DNA from: Mesodorylaimus sp. YZB2_4
Lineage: Eukaryota > Nematoda > Enoplea > Dorylaimida > Dorylaimidae
Reading direction: 5' to 3'
Assembly (NCBI GenBank): GCA_030248295.1
Contig: JASANH010000051.1
Location: 37,568-101,567 of the forward strand
DNA: 64,000 bases
The notes under the pieces were generated by a model that saw only the letters and a list, made by a program, of their open reading frames with translations, was not told where the DNA came from and did not search any database. Positions 24,701 through 33,666 of the stretch are shown here, piece after piece. The stretch's first letter is position 1. Every line of letters begins with the position of its first letter. Position numbers and translations under genes: made by a program.

Positions 24701-27700
24701 GGCAGCCATGGCTATTTTATGTGTTGCCGCCACTGATAATGGGTCGAAAAACCTGTTTCCTTCCAAGTGCAGACTTATTAGCGGAGTTTCACAGAAAAAC
24801 GTAATAAATTGCTGGCAGCAAAGATCAGGTAGTTCTATCTTTTCCCTACCCGCATTTAGTGGTAGCGGTAGGCTTGTCTCTTCCCGTTACCAATCGGTAA
24901 TCCTATCTTTTGGCACCCCCTACCTCTACCAAACGGTAGTGCCCCACCTGTATCTGCTTTCTGTGGTACGGGTCCTGAAAGAAGGGATCGGAATGAGGGG
25001 AGGTTGAGGGGCCATCCATGCAGGACGCACACGACTGCGACCTCGACTATGCCTGCGGCTGAAGCATCAACACGACGGGTTGGTGTTTGCCAGTTAGGAG
25101 AGATCGACGCGATGGTCCAGCTGGGCTAGGATATCAGAGAAGATGCTGAACGATGCCAGCATCAACTGATCCGATCTCGATCTGGCTGAACCGCTTATGT
25201 GATACCGAAATGGGGATGACGCCAGCATCGATCGATCCGACGGGTGGATTGGCCAGATTGGCAACTAAAATTTGTTCGCTTTGTTTGCTGGAAAATGATT
25301 TGGCAATCCCATTTTTCCCTTATCTCTCCTTTGTCCTTTGGAGTGGTCTGACAGCGACGGCTTCGAAGCATAGGGTCATCCTTATCAGGCTTTTATTTCT
25401 TGAAGCGGATCGAATCAGGATCAGGCCGATCCTGGTGCTGGATCGGATCGGGATCAGGATCCAGGTTCAGGGTTGGATGCTGAGGATGACGTCTTTGGCT
25501 CCGCGTTCCCACCAGCAATTCTTTTTCAGACTGAATAATTGCTATGGGGTCTGCAAAAGTGGACGTCCATTTTTAGGTGGATTTGAAAAAGGGACAAATT
25601 GTAGAAAATTGATTTTAAAATAAAAAAGGGACGCAAATTGTAAAAAATGACATGAAATCAGATTTAAAGTTTTAGTGGATAATTGGAAGCGGGTTCGTAA
25701 AAACTGGTGGATTGAAAAATATGTATTAATTTTCAGAGTTATCCGATCGTTTGGCAAGGCTGTTTGGTTTTGAAGAACGATAGTGCCCTTGTTCAAATGC
25801 ACTACGTATCGGGTGCTCAACATTTGATTAAAAGATCGATGCCGGAAGCCGAAGAAGGATCGCATTTTGCCGTTTTACGAATTAGTCAACGTATGAGACT
25901 GGAAAATCAACAATTGGAGGGTGTACATCGTCGAATGCAGGTCAGTGGCATTGATTATATGCTTTGCTTAGGATGCATTTTTTCTTGTGTTGTAGCTTCC
26001 CGAAGAGCATTGCGTGCTGGTGGCGTTGCCGTGCGGACAGAATCGAATGCATATTTCTGAACAAGGTTCCATTCTTCAAAATGCATTCATCAATTATTTG
26101 ACTCAAAAACAAGCGGCTGGAATTGTGAATGTGATACAGCCGGGATCGAATCAAGTAAGGAAGGGGATTTCGATTTGTGCTGGATGTAGAATAAGGATTT
26201 TGAGGAGAGGGTGCGGAAAGTGGATTCCAGACTTTGACGAGTCTAAATAGGGAGTCCAGGAAAGAATGAAGTTTCTGATTGTAAAATGATTAAATCTCAG
26301 GGTCAAGAAAGAAAAGTTCAGTGAAGGGTTTTTGAAGGTCTAGTCGGAAAGGAAGTTTATTTTATGAGGATATCACGATTAGGCAAATCTTTTGATGAGG
26401 CGAGATAGCATTCGATGGGGGGGGTCGCCATGTAAACCCTGGCTGGTAAATCTGCTTATTTCGGGATAAGTTGCCCAATGTTTGACCAGACTAGACCCCT
26501 TCCCTGTGAGAATCGAGCTGACGCGAGTCCGAGTCCCTGAAAAATGGAACTGTATCCCGGGACCGAGCTCCAGTGCCAGACTGTGCCCCTGCTAGGAAAG
26601 GGCCCATGAGAGGCCTCCCCTGTGTGCACACGCAAGGCTCAGGCTAAGCAGGGGCAGTCAAGTTTGGAAAACCTGGAAAATGACTGGAAAACCTAAAAGA
26701 ATAGGAAGGGGACCTGGGTGAGTGGTCTTTTCTTGGAGTTCTATGCAGTGAACGATGGTTCAATCAGTTTGACAGTGCGTGATGCCCTTATTCAGTCAAG
26801 CCGCTAGTAGAACTGAAAGTTGGAGGAATAAGTTGCTGAATGATGATTGGAAGAGTAATCTTCGTGAATTAGTTCTTTTTCCTGTTGGTGGCCATGGATT
26901 GACTATGTAATTTGATCTATCCCTCCCAGTCTACAAAATATCTCACTGTAGGCACTGTTGGTGCTCCGAGGTCCTTTGCGAAGGGAAGGCCTGATAAACA
27001 AGGATAGCGAGGATAATCGCGGAGGTTTTTTTGAGAAACTAAATGTATTAAACGGAGCCTACCAAATTGGACATCCTTTACTAAAGGGGACGAAAGGTCA
27101 GCAATGACAGCTCGATCTGTGGGGGCTGTCTGTTGAACAGTGATGGCAATGGTAGCCAGAACAGCATGCCTGCTCTGTCAATCCTCACCACCGATCAGTC
27201 TGATTCCAAAAATGAAATTTCGGTGTGCCAAACTGTTCTCAGTTCTCGCCATCACTGTTTGTCAGATTTTCTAAAAGGACCTGAACCAACAGTAAGTAAG
27301 GTGGGATGGATTTGAGGGGGAATGAAAAATGATTTCCTGGCAGATATAGCTGGGAGACTTTGAATTGGCTATCGAGCAGTCGGTGCTGACCTCTTTTTTA
27401 TTAATAGGATTCATACAAGGAGCAGAAAATGATTTTTGTAGGTTTCCCAGACAAAAATTTTAATGTTTCCCTGATTTTTTCACATCGTTTTAGCATCACT
27501 AAATTTAATTCCTACTAATTCGCATCATCATCATTCTTTCTTGAACGATTTTGCGAAATCCGATTTTCTCTAGACTTGAAATCCTGAAAAAACGCGGTTG
27601 ATTAAAAATTTGGAACTTCAAAATGCAACTTCTCAGGTTTCCTGATTTTTGCTGCAAAGTTCACTTTTTCCAATTTTTTCAGGTTTTCTAGGCGTTTCTC

Positions 27701-28027
27701 TGATTCTATGAATCATTGATCTCTGCCCCCCCTCATTCAGTAAAGAATCCATTTTTGGATTGACAAATCTCGATTTCATGCATTTTAATTGATCTGATCC
27801 TTTTTCAATGAGATGTGACTGATTTTTGCACAAATTTGAAATTAAATTTTAACTTGAGTGGAATGTGCGTCATTTTTCAGACCTCTCACGTGGTCCACAT
27901 ATTCCCGCCGTGCGAATTTTCCGATCATTATTTGATGGATTCGGCTGGTGATTTTCTAAGGAGCATAAGGGACCACGAGACATCGTATCTGTTCGTCGTG
28001 GTCACCACGGTCGTGCAAGTCATGTAG
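279..28027 (+). CDS. spen: Spen/SHARP (split ends) family transcriptional corepressor, 15-exon gene
   Basis: Large nuclear RNA-binding corepressor. Family members act in Notch, Wnt and hormone signalling and recruit NCoR/SMRT-type complexes through SPOC. Exons: 279-361, 456-740, 8264-8464, 8648-8788, 8853-9128, 9890-10130, 11019-11590, 11936-12104, 13266-14771, 16370-17094, 18489-19092, 20430-24383, 25737-25940, 25996-26154, 27881-28027. All joins are GT-AG and phase-compatible, giving 9,267 nt and 3,088 aa. RRM1 is about residues 6-72, RRM2 279-352, RRM3 382-456, RRM4 463-534 and SPOC 2921-3085. The start fits because MTRESRHL resembles the MVRETRHL start of vertebrate SPEN. The middle is RS-, Lys/Glu- and Gln-rich with one AT-hook-like GRPPK near 2140. 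Introns range from about 55 bp to 7.5 kb and are loaded with repeats. Extra small exons in the large introns cannot be excluded. Confidence 0.93.
741..2215. other. spen intron 2, 5' part: no recognised feature
   Basis: AT-rich intron sequence after the exon 2 donor. Short open frames such as 1118-1417 are lysine/asparagine-rich and lack splice or family support. A short GC-rich patch (about 985-1050) has a CpG-rich, palindrome-like look but nothing I can name. Confidence 0.5.
2216..3396 (-). repeat. Head-to-tail cluster of tRNA-derived SINEs (about 6 heads)
   Basis: Six minus-strand heads lie near 2216-2275 (partial), 2339-2416, 2868-2940, 3016-3090, 3176-3245 and 3322-3396. Each has an A-box-like GTGGCCTAGCGG, then CTCACGC, then a B box GGTTCGACTCC. 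Between them is the same tail of about 65 bp, recognisable by the block AGTGCTTAGC. Unit length is about 145-155 bp. The head resembles a tRNA (Ser/Leu-like start) but does not fold into a full functional cloverleaf. This is SINE family 1 of the window. Confidence 0.8.
3397..4254. other. spen intron 2: no recognised feature
   Basis: Intron sequence with mixed composition. The open frame 3610-3864 has no family signature or splice signals and is taken as chance. Confidence 0.45.
4255..4930. repeat. Degenerate A/T-tract repeat region
   Basis: About 680 bp of alternating A-rich and T-rich tracts, with a recurring core like TTTTCGTAAGCGAGAAAAAG (near 4320, 4626, 4733, 4846 and 4912). It looks like a strongly decayed tandem repeat. 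Open frames over it (for example 4260-4670 minus) are low-complexity Lys/Phe artefacts. Confidence 0.6.
4975..5250 (+). promoter_or_regulatory. GC/CpG-rich island before a candidate alternative spen first exon
   Basis: Inside an otherwise AT-rich intron this stretch is GC- and CpG-rich (many CGTCGAC, GGCGG, GACG blocks) and lies directly upstream of an ATG exon at 5256. That is the expected look of an internal promoter, but no core promoter motif was found; inference only. Confidence 0.3.
5256..5560 (+). CDS. Candidate alternative first exon of spen (isoform lacking RRM1)
   Basis: An ATG at 5256 opens a frame of 101 codons that runs exactly into a good donor (GGATG|GTAAGA) at 5560/5561. It ends in phase 2, the same phase as exon 2, so it can splice straight to exon 3 at 8264 without a frameshift. 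The peptide is Arg/Ser/Glu-rich with an Arg-rich end (RRPYKFIRRAWFRRPYG) and uses the TCG, CGA and GAA codons favoured in spen. No known domain is visible. If real, it would give a Spen form that has RRM2-4 and SPOC but not RRM1. It could instead be part of a nested gene or a chance frame. Confidence 0.45.
5743..6345 (+). repeat. 89-90 bp tandem minisatellite (about 7 copies)
   Basis: The start AAATGGGACTGGGGACCG recurs at 5743, 5832, 5921, 6011, 6101, 6191 and 6281. Copies are nearly identical; the middle ones share CTTGGGATTT and the outer ones GATCGGAATT. Because 90 is a multiple of 3, long repetitive open frames appear (5655-6365 and 5834-6328); these are artefacts. It lies in spen intron 2. 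Confidence 0.9.
6346..7479 (+). repeat. Degenerate flank of the GGGACCGTCT repeat
   Basis: The core GGGACC(G/A)TCT continues at irregular spacing (near 6387, 6425, 6477, 6545, 6627, 6990 and 7112) in otherwise unremarkable AT-rich intron DNA. These look like decayed relatives of the neighbouring arrays. No gene is seen. Confidence 0.5.
7480..7830 (+). repeat. 68-bp tandem repeat (about 5 copies)
   Basis: About five units of 66-68 bp, each with TAGGGACCATCTCC, then GGTTTCT, then AGGGCCCGTCTC, then GTTGGGTATGCTGG. They share the GGGACC(G/A)TCTC core with the 90-bp array at 5743-6345 but have a different unit, so they probably come from one ancestral repeat amplified twice. More single copies lie at about 7840-8045. 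Confidence 0.8.
8264..9128 (+). CDS. spen: spen exons 3-5 (RS-rich linker and start of RRM2)
   Basis: Exons 8264-8464, 8648-8788 and 8853-9128 follow acceptors TTTGCAG, CTTGCAG and TTTCAG and end before GTGAGC, GTGAAT and GTAAG. They encode a Gly/Ser-rich then Arg/Ser-rich linker (SRSRSQSP), as between RRM1 and RRM2 of SPEN, and most of RRM2: TTIVVRNLPRRSTDSSIKDG is close to the vertebrate LPVRSTDTSLKDGLF stretch. RRM2 is completed in exon 6. Confidence 0.9.
9165..9880. repeat. GATC/ATCGAT-rich tandem array in spen intron 5
   Basis: Most of the intron is built from CGATGATCGATTCATTGATC-type units of roughly 23 bp, regular between about 9290 and 9620 and degenerate around that. It is extremely rich in GATC and ATCGAT palindromes. 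No coding signal. Confidence 0.8.
9890..12104 (+). CDS. spen: spen exons 6-8 (RRM2 end, RRM3, RRM4)
   Basis: Exons 9890-10130, 11019-11590 and 11936-12104. Exon 6 finishes RRM2 (MFFGSKI) and opens RRM3 with RNP2 LYVGNL. Exon 7 carries RRM3 RNP1 (FAFVQFADI) and all of RRM4 (VWLDELPSHVTEEYL ... ALVTYENIEAAQ). The RRM3-RRM4 spacing and GFGKPLPSPMVWLDEL joint are diagnostic of Spen proteins. Exon 8 is a Tyr/Ser/Arg-rich linker. The exon 7 acceptor, TTGTACTTGAAG, is weaker than the others. Confidence 0.9.
10131..11018 (+). other. spen intron 6 with scattered GGGGCCGTCTCC motifs
   Basis: No gene or mobile element is recognised. The motif GGGG(C/T)CGTCTCC occurs near 10588, 10814 and 10877, linking it to the GGGACCGTCTC repeats of intron 2. 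Confidence 0.5.
11609..11730 (+). repeat. SINE family 1 copy just inside spen intron 7
   Basis: A tRNA-like head (GGTCGTGG, GGCCGAGGTGTCTGCCTC, B box GGTTCGACACC) followed by the family tail (CCTTAGCCCTCGAATGC). It begins only about 19 bp after the exon 7 donor at 11590/11591. Confidence 0.75.
12110..13238 (+). repeat. 19-bp minisatellite of splice-acceptor-like units
   Basis: About 58 head-to-tail units of 19 bp, consensus TTTTGCAGAAATCTGTGGA, fill nearly all of spen intron 8. Two main unit types alternate (GAAATCTGTGG and GAATTCTATGCGG), with larger blocks repeated. Almost every unit contains T4-GCAG, an excellent 3' splice-site match. Nineteen is not a multiple of 3, so a 57-bp (19-aa) periodicity produces long open frames on both strands; these are not genes. 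Confidence 0.93.
13266..14771 (+). CDS. spen: spen exon 9 (Ser/Glu-rich linker)
   Basis: A 502-codon exon from an ATTTAG acceptor to a CAG|GTAGGG donor, phase 0 at both ends. It is low-complexity: RS-rich start, acidic run (EDEDEEERMRRRK), serine run, then Thr/Ser/Glu-rich. The alternative acceptor GCCAG 34 bp downstream would change the frame, so 13266 is chosen. Confidence 0.85.
14785..15012 (-). repeat. Two tandem SINE family 1 copies
   Basis: Minus-strand heads at about 14836-14899 and 14945-15012 with B boxes GGTTCGACTCC and family tails between them. The first starts about 15 bp after the spen exon 9 donor. The arrangement repeats the head-to-tail pattern of 2216-3396. Confidence 0.75.
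15013..15525. other. spen intron 9: no recognised feature
   Basis: Mixed-composition intron DNA; no repeat, motif or open frame I can support. Confidence 0.4.
15526..15790 (+). repeat. Two tandem SINE family 1 copies (+ strand)
   Basis: Heads at 15526 and 15677 (GTCGTGGCCTAGCGGGTTCAG, B box GGTTCGACTCC) with tails beginning ACACGA(T/C)TGGC. The first copy has the full tail ending in TATAGTGCTTGGC. In the second, 10 bp of the A-box region (GTTCAGGC) is duplicated. Confidence 0.8.
16370..17094 (+). CDS. spen: spen exon 10
   Basis: From acceptor TATTTCAG to donor CCAA|GTGAGTG; phase 0 in, 2 out. Encodes a Gly/Ser-rich linker with one helical segment (SLEERIRALDAKFSALDQMIKGA), possibly a short coiled coil. 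The last 20 bp and donor are repeated downstream (see repeat at 17074). Confidence 0.85.
17074..17362 (+). repeat. Tandem duplication of the exon 10 3' border and intron start
   Basis: The exon end ACGCCGGTCACTGTTGCCAA plus the following 75 bp of intron (TTGAGGTGTTGAGCGTGG ... TCCTGTAGACAGGAT) is repeated at about 130-bp spacing: exon ends near 17094, 17222 and 17353. Copy 2 keeps an intact donor (GTGAGTG); copy 3 reads GAGGTG and has lost it. Confidence 0.85.
17612..17690 (+). repeat. tRNA-like fragment (SINE remnant)
   Basis: Contains GGGCCGGGATATCAGTGGTG (A-box-like), a B box GGTTCGAACCC and a complementary end (GCGGCC). It is too short and mispaired for a working tRNA, so it is read as a tRNA-derived repeat different from SINE family 1. 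Confidence 0.5.
17691..18488. other. spen intron 10, 3' part: no recognised feature
   Basis: No repeat or open frame with support; ends in the exon 11 acceptor TTTTTATAG. Confidence 0.4.
18489..19092 (+). CDS. spen: spen exon 11 (Pro/Ser-rich)
   Basis: Joins exon 10 in phase (AA|A) and ends NEL|GTAAGA. Pro/Ser/Thr-rich disordered linker with repeated PxPP motifs; no domain. Confidence 0.85.
19093..20429. other. spen intron 11: no recognised feature
   Basis: AT-rich DNA with no array, SINE or supported open frame. Ends in acceptor TTCGTTTTAG. Confidence 0.5.
20430..24383 (+). CDS. spen: spen exon 12 (1,318-codon charged and Q-rich exon)
   Basis: Phase 0 at both ends (acceptor GTTTTAG, donor AAT|GTAAGT). 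The first two-thirds is Lys/Glu/Ser-rich with long predicted charged helices and NLS-like clusters (KKLKRS, KKKRKIS). It has an AT-hook-like RGPGRPPKHAK near 22045 and two copies of LLTKAAMK followed by (Q/A)VE near 22534 and 22610. The end is Gln/Pro/Thr-rich, as upstream of SPOC in SPEN. Several long antisense frames are shadows of the skewed codon use. Confidence 0.9.
24418..24977. mobile_element. Non-autonomous TIR element (family GGNCCGTACCACA), copy 1
   Basis: About 560 bp with inverted ends GGCCGTACCACA-AAAGCAGG and the complement of TGCTTTCTGTGGTACGGG. It is very similar along its length to 33667-34252 on the same strand (shared AAAGGCCTAGCTGGA-like and AGACTTATTAGCGGAGTTTC blocks). 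No transposase. It begins 34 bp after the spen exon 12 donor. Confidence 0.8.
25140..25480. mobile_element. GATCCGATC-rich hAT-like terminal fragment
   Basis: Contains GCCAGCATC(A/G)A(C/T)(C/T)GATCCGA blocks near 25157 and 25222 and a GGATCGGATCGGGATCAGG tract near 25440. It matches the ends of the element at 44603-45692, including the inner GATTGGCAACTAAAATTTG stretch. Borders and target duplication are unclear. Lies in spen intron 12. Confidence 0.5.
25737..28027 (+). CDS. spen: spen exons 13-15 (SPOC domain and stop)
   Basis: Exons 25737-25940, 25996-26154 and 27881-28027, all phase 0, encode the SPOC domain: SYPIVWQG at the start, RMRLEN with QLEGV, VALPCGQ, KQAAGIVNV with PGSNQ, and HIFPPCEFSD near the end, with TAG at 28025-28027. 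The order and spacing match SPEN to its last residues. SPOC binds corepressors and phosphorylated Pol II tails in characterised members. Confidence 0.93.
26155..27880. other. spen intron 14: no recognised feature
   Basis: About 1.7 kb splitting the SPOC domain; no array, TIR or SINE seen. The short frame 27133-27315 lacks support. Confidence 0.5.
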
Positions 28028-28769
28028 AGAATCGTGGAGAAAACATTACGAATCCGATACTAATTCTAAGGTTTTTCCTCTTTTTAATTGAATTCTGTTG
28101 CCGTTTTGACTTTGGTTTTTGAAGTTTGTCTTTATGGGAGCAGCACTATGTAAATTGGATTATGTAATAAGTAGCACGTGTTGACGTGCAGTGGAAATTG
28201 GGATGATCGAATGCAGCCCTTTTCATGATCTCGTTGAGATTTATTTGTGATATGCGTGTAGTGTGGTTTGTGCTGAGGGCATTGTCTCGTCCCTCATTTT
28301 TCTTTGCCCGTCAAAAATGTTTGTGAAGTGTTGATGGGAAATGTAAATTTGCCTGTGTCGAGCATGAAATGGGCGTCAGCAGAAATCTTGATTTTTTAAG
28401 TCCAGAAAATATGGAGGGAAGAAATTTAAACCGTTGATTTGGTGTTGTGGAACGAAAAAGATGAAGTGAAAAAGGGCAGAGCAGTGAACTTGGGTTGAGA
28501 GCAGTCTGGAACACCTAAGAATTACGCACCTACGAATGAATGCCTGCAGCAGTCGATCGTAAGAACAAAAAAACGGATCGAGTCGGTTATTTCTGGGCCA
28601 TTGCAAATAGTACAAAGCGTGGGATTCCAAATCCCGTATTAATTACGTGATAGGTACTCATAAAGCATATAAATTTACACAAAGCGGGGCAGAGTATGAA
28701 ATCTTACGCTTCACGATGGAATTATCATAAAATCAAAAAGAAAATGATCAACGAACTTGATTCGATCGA
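28028..28769. other. Convergent 3' ends of spen and histone H4
   Basis: spen (+) and H4 (-) end facing each other. No clear AATAAA was found for spen. On the H4 side no canonical histone 3' stem-loop (six-bp GC-rich stem, TTTC-type loop) was seen within about 150 bp of the stop; a small inverted repeat GGGATTCCAAATCCC lies at about 28620. Confidence 0.45.
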
Positions 28770-29300
<531 letters not shown>

Positions 29301-29618
29301 CGGGAGGGGGCGCGCGTTTACTTTTTTACAAAAAAGACTTGATATTTTACTAATTTTTCATTATTTTTTATTCGGAAAAATTCTAAAATATTCTACTCGT
29401 GACGTAGAATCGAAAAATGTATACTTTTCCTACCGAGTTTTGTACCATTCGAACAGAAATTCAAATTTCGTAGAAAAAATGTTCAAGACCTATTCTTTTA
29501 TGTTGAAAAACCTGTCATGTACATTTTATAGACCTTATCTAAACATGTCGACAAAAAGCTTTATTCAATTCCCCTCAAAATTTTGATCTTTCATTTCAAA
29601 CGCAAAACAAACAAAAAA

Positions 29619-32541
29619 TCACGACCAATTCAAGTTTTTCAAAAAATCTTGCATATTTTGACTCATTTTAGCAAATGTACTTGGTTGTATAAAAAGAGGA
29701 TATTCCTTTCCTGACAATGCTATCTTATTTTTAAACGAATCAACATCAAATTCAATCTGATCATTTTTTTCATACGGCCATTGATTTAATTTCAAAGTCA
29801 TAAAAATTAATGCAAATCCAGTCATAAAAGCATCATAGCCGGCTCGATGAGCTCCAGTGTACAAAGGCAAGGATTTGAAATTTTGAGCAGAGTCGATCGA
29901 TGATGAATCCGCGATATTCTGATCAGATATCGATTCGTTTTCGATTATTGATTTTTCCGATCCATTTCGTCGTCGACGTTTTTTTGCTCGCTTTTTCTCT
30001 ATTTTCGATTCTTCCACATCCAAAATTGCGTCGACATCGTGCGATAATTGACATTTTCGACCTTGTTTACACCAACCATGCGCCTAAAAAAAGTTTAGAA
30101 TTTTTATGTAAAACCAAGAAATTTTTTCAGAGAACCTAAAAAGCCAGTGTTTCAAAAAAATTTTAGAAAAATATAAAAAAACTTTCTAAAATTTTTAACC
30201 CGAGTGGGACTTGAACCTGCGCTTTCGCCATCGCGTTACTTCAAGTGCAGGTTCGAGTCGCGCTACATCCACATTTTTTTGAATTTTTAATTTCTTTTCA
30301 AGAAATCGCTTACCGAAAACACGGTACATAAATTTTCTGGTCCACATTCTCGTCTTTTTGGAACACTGCACGCCGCATATTCGACCCATTTTTCAATATT
30401 TGATGTGAAAATCGGAAATTCAATATCGATATGCATTCGATCCGATTTCATTTCAATTTCGTTTTCCCTTTGACTAAAAAACCATTGCTTACGAAAATAG
30501 AAGGAAAGAAAGTAGGGATCACCAAGTGCCAGAAGTACACACCTTTTGAATTTCCCGCCCAAGATCCGCTTATGACATTTGAATGGTTTCGGCTGCTTTC
30601 TCTAGAAATTTTTCGTCAATGTATCGATCTAAGTTAGACTAGAGTATCTGTTTTTCGTGAAAAATAAGAAAAGCTGTTTTTCCTCACGATTTCCAAAGTT
30701 AGCAGCCGAAGCCGCTCTTATGTCATAAGCGGCTCGTAGGCGGGAAATTCAAAAGTTGTGTACTTCTGGCACTTGGTGATCGCTACTTTCTTCCCCTCTA
30801 TTTCCACAATTTTAAGTCGAATTTTAACCGAGAAAAAACCAGTCGATAGCATTTTTTATGCTCTATCTGAAAATAAGTGTCTTGTCGGGTGATCTTTTAT
30901 GCAAAAGTATCAAAAATGCATTTTTCTGAAAATTTCCTGTAATTTGCCGCAGTTTTTTAAATATTATGATATCAAAGGTAAAGCTTAAGTATGGACGATG
31001 GGGTCATGTTGAAAGCCAGATGAATATGGCATATTTCAGGCTGGCCAAACCCCGTCTCCCAGTTAGCATAAACGAACAGGAGGCCCAAAAGAGGTCAATT
31101 TGGAGGGGCCTTCGACATTGGCGCCTGATATCTCGAGATAGGTGAAAGATAAAAATTTTTTGCGACAAGCATTCGATTCCTTATTCATTTGCGAACACGC
31201 CGATGTGTCGTTGATGGAGAAAGACTGGAAAATTAGTGAGTTATGGCCGATATCGCCCAACCACTTTCAAAAAACGTTTTTTGGGATAATCCTGTGAAAA
31301 TCGAGTTTGCACAAAAAACCATTTTTGCATCCTTATCAACACTCATGGTTCTATCGAATTGACACAAAAAAAAGGGTCGAAAATTGAAGCTCGGCAATAG
31401 CCAGGTCGACTAGAAAGCTTGTGTTAAATTTCAAAATCAAAAAAAATAATTGCTTAAATTTTTTTTACCATTTTCTAAAAACGTATTCCAAATAAGAAGC
31501 TGTATATCGAGCGCAATAATCGGCCAAAAATTTTGTATCGTACACGCCGCAAGGAAATAATTCGGCCAAATCGGCCACGAAACATGGTAAATTAGGCGGC
31601 AAATCGGTGATGAAATTTGCATATAAAAATATTAAATCTACAATTCCATTATGAAATACGATTGGTTTTTTAATTGATACAATTTCTTTAAATAATCCAC
31701 GAAATGTTAATTGATTGGAATTCTCATCTTTTCTAATTTTTCCTCGATAATACGATAATCCTTTGGAATATTGTAAATTAAAATCGAATCCATGATCGAC
31801 TAAGAATTTAACAGCGCCGGGTTCGATTACGAAATTATCGTCGCATAATGTCAGAAAATTGTATGTTTGAGTTTTGAATGTGCAAATGGTGGTCGAATGG
31901 GCGGGATCGAAAAATCGGGTAAAACACGAAAGACCGAGGGATAATATCGATCGAGACGAAGCAGCTTCGGACAAACATTTGTATCGATCATCGATTGATC
32001 TGAAAAAATCGATAAATACTGACTGAAAACTAAAACAAGGGCAGGGTTATACAAGTCAGGAAAATGGGACTTTTGGAGAAGAAATTAGAGAGAAATGAGT
32101 CGCAAATTTTGAATTACCCGCCTTTTCATGCTGCAAATGAAATAATAAAGTTTCATCAAAATTTATTCAAAAGGTTTCAAACTTTAAAATTTAAATTTTC
32201 AAATGCTAACTCAAGTCCTGAACCGAAAATTGAAAATCCTACTCGAAAAAATCCATTTCGAAAAAAAATTCAATTCAAGGAATAGAAAAATTGCAGAAAC
32301 GTAGAAATTCAAAATTTAGTAAATCAAGAACTTACTTTGCATTTAACGATTTTCTATCGCCAAGGCCGCTTAGTTCCTGCAAAAAATGGTTGTTTGCAAA
32401 AAATAAATAACGATAGGAAATCAAAAATTTTACCACATCCAAAGCTAGAAAACTAGAATTTCGAACCGCCAATAAAATCGACGGCCAAAAAGTGCTGAAA
32501 TTATCTCGATTAATTTCTACAACAGGCACGTTACCGATCAT
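29619..32541 (-). CDS. toe1: TOE1-like DEDD 3' exonuclease with CCCH zinc finger, 5 exons
   Basis: Nuclear 3'-5' exonuclease/deadenylase of the CAF1 family that trims snRNA tails in characterised animals. Exons (minus): 32541-32434, 32376-32336, 31999-31469, 30473-30314, 30083-29619; all GT-AG and in phase, 1,305 nt, 434 aa (human about 510). Catalytic acidic residues are visible: D35 and E37 (DVELSGLG), D171 (FHNGIVDL), D204 (YDTKF). RSILSLGL is TOE1-typical. A zinc finger C-x8-C-x5-C-x3-H spans 276-295, then a basic NLS (KKRAKKRRRR), and the C-terminal HRAGYDAFMTG motif is conserved in TOE1. The DxE motif is DVE rather than the common DTE. Intron 1 is only 57 bp. Confidence 0.93.
30205..30275. 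repeat. Inverted pair of tRNA B-box-like sequences in TOE1 intron 4
   Basis: ACTTGAACCTGC and GCAGGTTCGAGT face each other across about 22 bp, so each strand carries a B box (GGTTCAAGTCC or GGTTCGAGTC). It cannot form a tRNA; it is probably a SINE or tRNA remnant. Confidence 0.45.
30483..30830. mobile_element. Foldback (palindromic) element in TOE1 intron 3
   Basis: Arms of about 130-140 bp (30487-30620 and 30680-30825) are inverted copies: AAAGTAGGGATCACCAAGTGCC against GGCACTTGGTGATCGCTACTTT, and GAATTTCCCGCC against GGCGGGAAATTC. No coding capacity; MITE-like. It ends about 10 bp from the exon 4 acceptor. Confidence 0.75.
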
Positions 32542-32855
32542 TTTCGATCAGTTTATTCTATCGGATAAATAATTTTGTACGAAACAAAAATTCAATAGAT
32601 CTTGAGCGATGATTATTCCAGCTCTTGCAGCGCCGTATTTGGCGGAGCTGTAACAAACGTCGCTATTTCACGCTGGTGTGTGTTACCGCGCTAATTTTTA
32701 TCGCGCAAGTGAATTTCTCTTCTGTTGGACTGGGACTTACTCGTTTATACTTCGCTGCGGACAAGGGGTCCGGCGAAGGGGTCTGACGGAGGGGGGGGGG
32801 GGGGGTTGGGACAGGCGGTGGTTTAGGGTCTGATTTGTGCCAATGGAGGGACCGG
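32542..32855 (-). other. Region upstream of TOE1
   Basis: No gene. AT-rich near the TOE1 start, then CG-rich with a G homopolymer near 32795. Probably contains the TOE1 promoter, by position only. Confidence 0.35.
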
Positions 32856-32985
32856 GGTCGTGGCCTAGTGGGTTAAGGCGTCTGCCTCTCACGCTGGGGA
32901 GGGTTCGACTCCCGCCTTGGTACAAAATGATTGTCAATTATGTGTTTCTTAGCCCTCGAGTGCGCTGTATAGTGCTTAGCCATGG
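32856..32985 (+). repeat. Full-length SINE family 1 copy
   Basis: The clearest copy: head GGTCGTGGCCTAGTGGGTTAAGG, B box GGTTCGACTCC at about 32901, then the tail AAAATGATTGTCAATTATG ... GTATAGTGCTTAGCC. About 130 bp; a good reference for the family. Confidence 0.85.
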
Positions 32986-33666
32986 ATAAAATATAACATG
33001 GCAGATGGTGCTAAATAGAATGCAGCAGTTTCTGGTGGTTTTGTGGGGCAAAATCCTGTGGATCAACGGGGAGACACTTTAGTCCTGATTATAGTCGGTC
33101 GCAAGTCCGACAATGTGTTCACAGTTTGGCTCAAACCCGACCCATAAAACCCATATTTTTTAAAAATCGACTTAAACACAAAAAACCCACTTTTGTTCAG
33201 TGAAGTTATATTATCAATATGACTCAAATTTTGTGATAATGCTATCATACTTTACTGAGCGACCTGACGGAAAGCAATCTTAGCATAGCGGTTTTGGCAA
33301 AGTCTTCCCTGAGTGAGAGAGAAGTTGGGAGGTTGGTAGAAGAGTCTTACCTGGCCTCCCAAGCACATTTTGACAGTGCACGAAACCCTAAAACGTGACC
33401 TTACGATGAATACATTCTGAGCAGTTGAGTGAGTCGTGCCCCTTCGCATCTTTCATCTACCTTCAAAAAGATTTGCAGGGATATCAGAAGCAACTTATCT
33501 AATAGGTGATAAACTGGCATGAGCTAATCTGACTGCATCTCCAAATTCGGTTTTTGGACTCTTCCAAAAACAACCTGAGAAGTGTCCTGCTCATATCTCA
33601 ACGACCATATTTCACGAGTGGCGAGTTTCAAATAACATGACCCCAGCTGAGGGACCATTATCACCA
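32986..33666. other. Intergenic: no recognised feature
   Basis: About 680 bp with no supported gene or repeat. Confidence 0.4.
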
